From: Bacteroidales bacterium
GTDB taxonomy: Bacteria > Bacteroidota > Bacteroidia > Bacteroidales > UBA932
Length of the DNA: 44,395 nt
Direction of reading: 5' to 3'
NCBI GenBank assembly: GCA_028724885.1
Contig: JAQYTJ010000004.1
Span: 1-44,395 of the forward strand
The notes beneath the pieces are model-generated. The model saw only the letters and a list, made by a program, of their open reading frames with translations. It was not told the DNA's origin and ran no database searches. Of this stretch, positions 44,084 through 44,395 are shown piece after piece; position 1 is the stretch's first letter, and each line of letters begins with the position of its first letter. Position numbers and translations under genes: made by a program.

Positions 44084-44395
44084 TCAATGGGAAGAACCCG
44101 TTAATTTCACGACCTCGTCGATGGTCAGGCCTGACCTTTGGGCAACCTCATCTATTGGCATCCCAGAGGCGATCAGTGATTTTAGTATTTCGGTGCGTCC
44201 CTCATTACGACCTTTCTCCATTCCCTCGGCCCTGCCTTCAGCTCTGCCTTCCTTCATGCCTTTTGCCATGCCTTCTCTAAGCCCTTTCTCGAGGCCTTCC
44301 TTAACGCCTTTCTCGACCTGTTCGCCGACATACTCGTCTATGTCCCATTGAGTAAGCATATCCTTCTCGTATTTAATTACTTCATGTGGGGCGAA
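44084..44395 (-). CDS. Rpn/PD-(D/E)XK transposase-family nuclease, 3' part only
   Basis: Partial: the frame enters from the right window edge (FAPHEVIKYEKDMLTQWDIDEYVG) and ends at the TGA at 44084-44086. About 103 codons are visible. After MLTQWDIDEYV come five to seven short repeats of charged EG/KG units (VEKGVKEGLEKGLREGMAKG...), a feature of the C-terminal linker of Rpn family recombination-promoting nucleases (PF12784), and a small helix-turn-helix-like tail (IASGMPIDEVAQRSGLTIDEVVKLTG). The catalytic PD-(D/E)XK core lies outside the window. Confidence 0.8.
   Translation of the reverse strand, partial: FAPHEVIKYEKDMLTQWDIDEYVGEQVEKGVKEGLEKGLREGMAKGMKEGRAEGRAEGMEKGRNEGRTEILKSLIASGMPIDEVAQRSGLTIDEVVKLTGSSH

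Larger units (their letters stand above)
6000..44395. repeat. Dispersed short motif TGAATAT(G), both strands
   Basis: GAATAT on either strand recurs far more often than its composition suggests. I counted about 60-70 instances between 24.0 and 44.4 kb, around 15 between 6 and 12 kb, one from 12.0 to 15.8 kb, and only three in 0-6 kb (near 84, 3838 and 4768). The most frequent form is TGAATATG, often AATGAATATG. It occurs inside genes (for Glu-Tyr, or ATA-TTC for Ile-Phe) and at start codons (7412, 8515, 24538, 28307, 42174). Counts are by eye. Confidence 0.5.

Noticed and set aside
44063..44096. Inverted repeat TTCTTTCCCA / TGGGAAGAA as terminator of the Rpn-family gene
   Set aside because: One arm lies in the coding end, the loop is 15 bases and no U-run follows; too weak to call.

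Overview
The window reads as a chromosomal segment of a gut-type Bacteroidota, most likely of the order Bacteroidales. The evidence is two SusC/SusD outer-membrane pairs, FecR/ECF-sigma regulation, a GH92 mannosidase, a PCMD-domain lipoprotein, many SPII lipoproteins, start regions without Shine-Dalgarno sequences, and several upstream matches to the Bacteroides -7 box TAnnTTTG. I cannot name a genus. No tRNA, rRNA, CRISPR array or intact insertion sequence was seen.

Layout. 0-5.9 kb (minus): a SusC-SusD-lipoprotein operon for uptake of an unknown glycan, with a long leader. 6.1-11.8 kb (minus): a complete MacAB-TolC-like export operon (ATPase, two different FtsX/MacB permeases, HlyD adaptor, TolC-like channel). 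11.8-14.8 kb: an accessory patch with a decayed secreted-protein gene, an AbiEi/AbiEii-type toxin-antitoxin pair with a clear dyad upstream, and about 450 bases with no recognisable gene. 14.8-23.7 kb (minus): anSME-type radical SAM enzyme, ECF sigma factor, FecR anti-sigma factor, SusC with an N-terminal STN signalling domain, SusD-like lipoprotein, and an endonuclease/exonuclease/phosphatase-fold lipoprotein. This looks like a trans-envelope-regulated uptake locus. 23.8-24.3 kb: the wreck of a second AbiEii-like nucleotidyltransferase.

24.5-44.4 kb looks like older, native chromosome: queH, a PCMD lipoprotein plus a beta-barrel protein, aroC (with a perfect palindrome at its likely promoter) and a DMT exporter. 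Then comes a second ECF sigma operon whose third gene carries four tandem 16-residue repeats, followed by GH92 mannosidase, a TPR protein, an M16-like protein without the zinc motif, a DUF3109 protein, a DUF2007 pair, a coiled-coil membrane protein with hemW, a YtxH/holin-like envelope-stress cassette joined to an aminopeptidase P, and the 3' part of an Rpn/PD-(D/E)XK transposase-family gene cut by the window edge.

The most unusual signal is not a gene. The hexamer GAATAT, mostly as TGAATAT(G), is scattered through both coding and non-coding DNA on both strands. By my eye count it occurs about once per 300-350 bases from 24 to 44 kb, but only three times in the first 6 kb and once between 12.0 and 15.8 kb. 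It therefore appears to mark native DNA and to be missing from regions that look acquired. All functional names rest on recognised family motifs, not on database searches.
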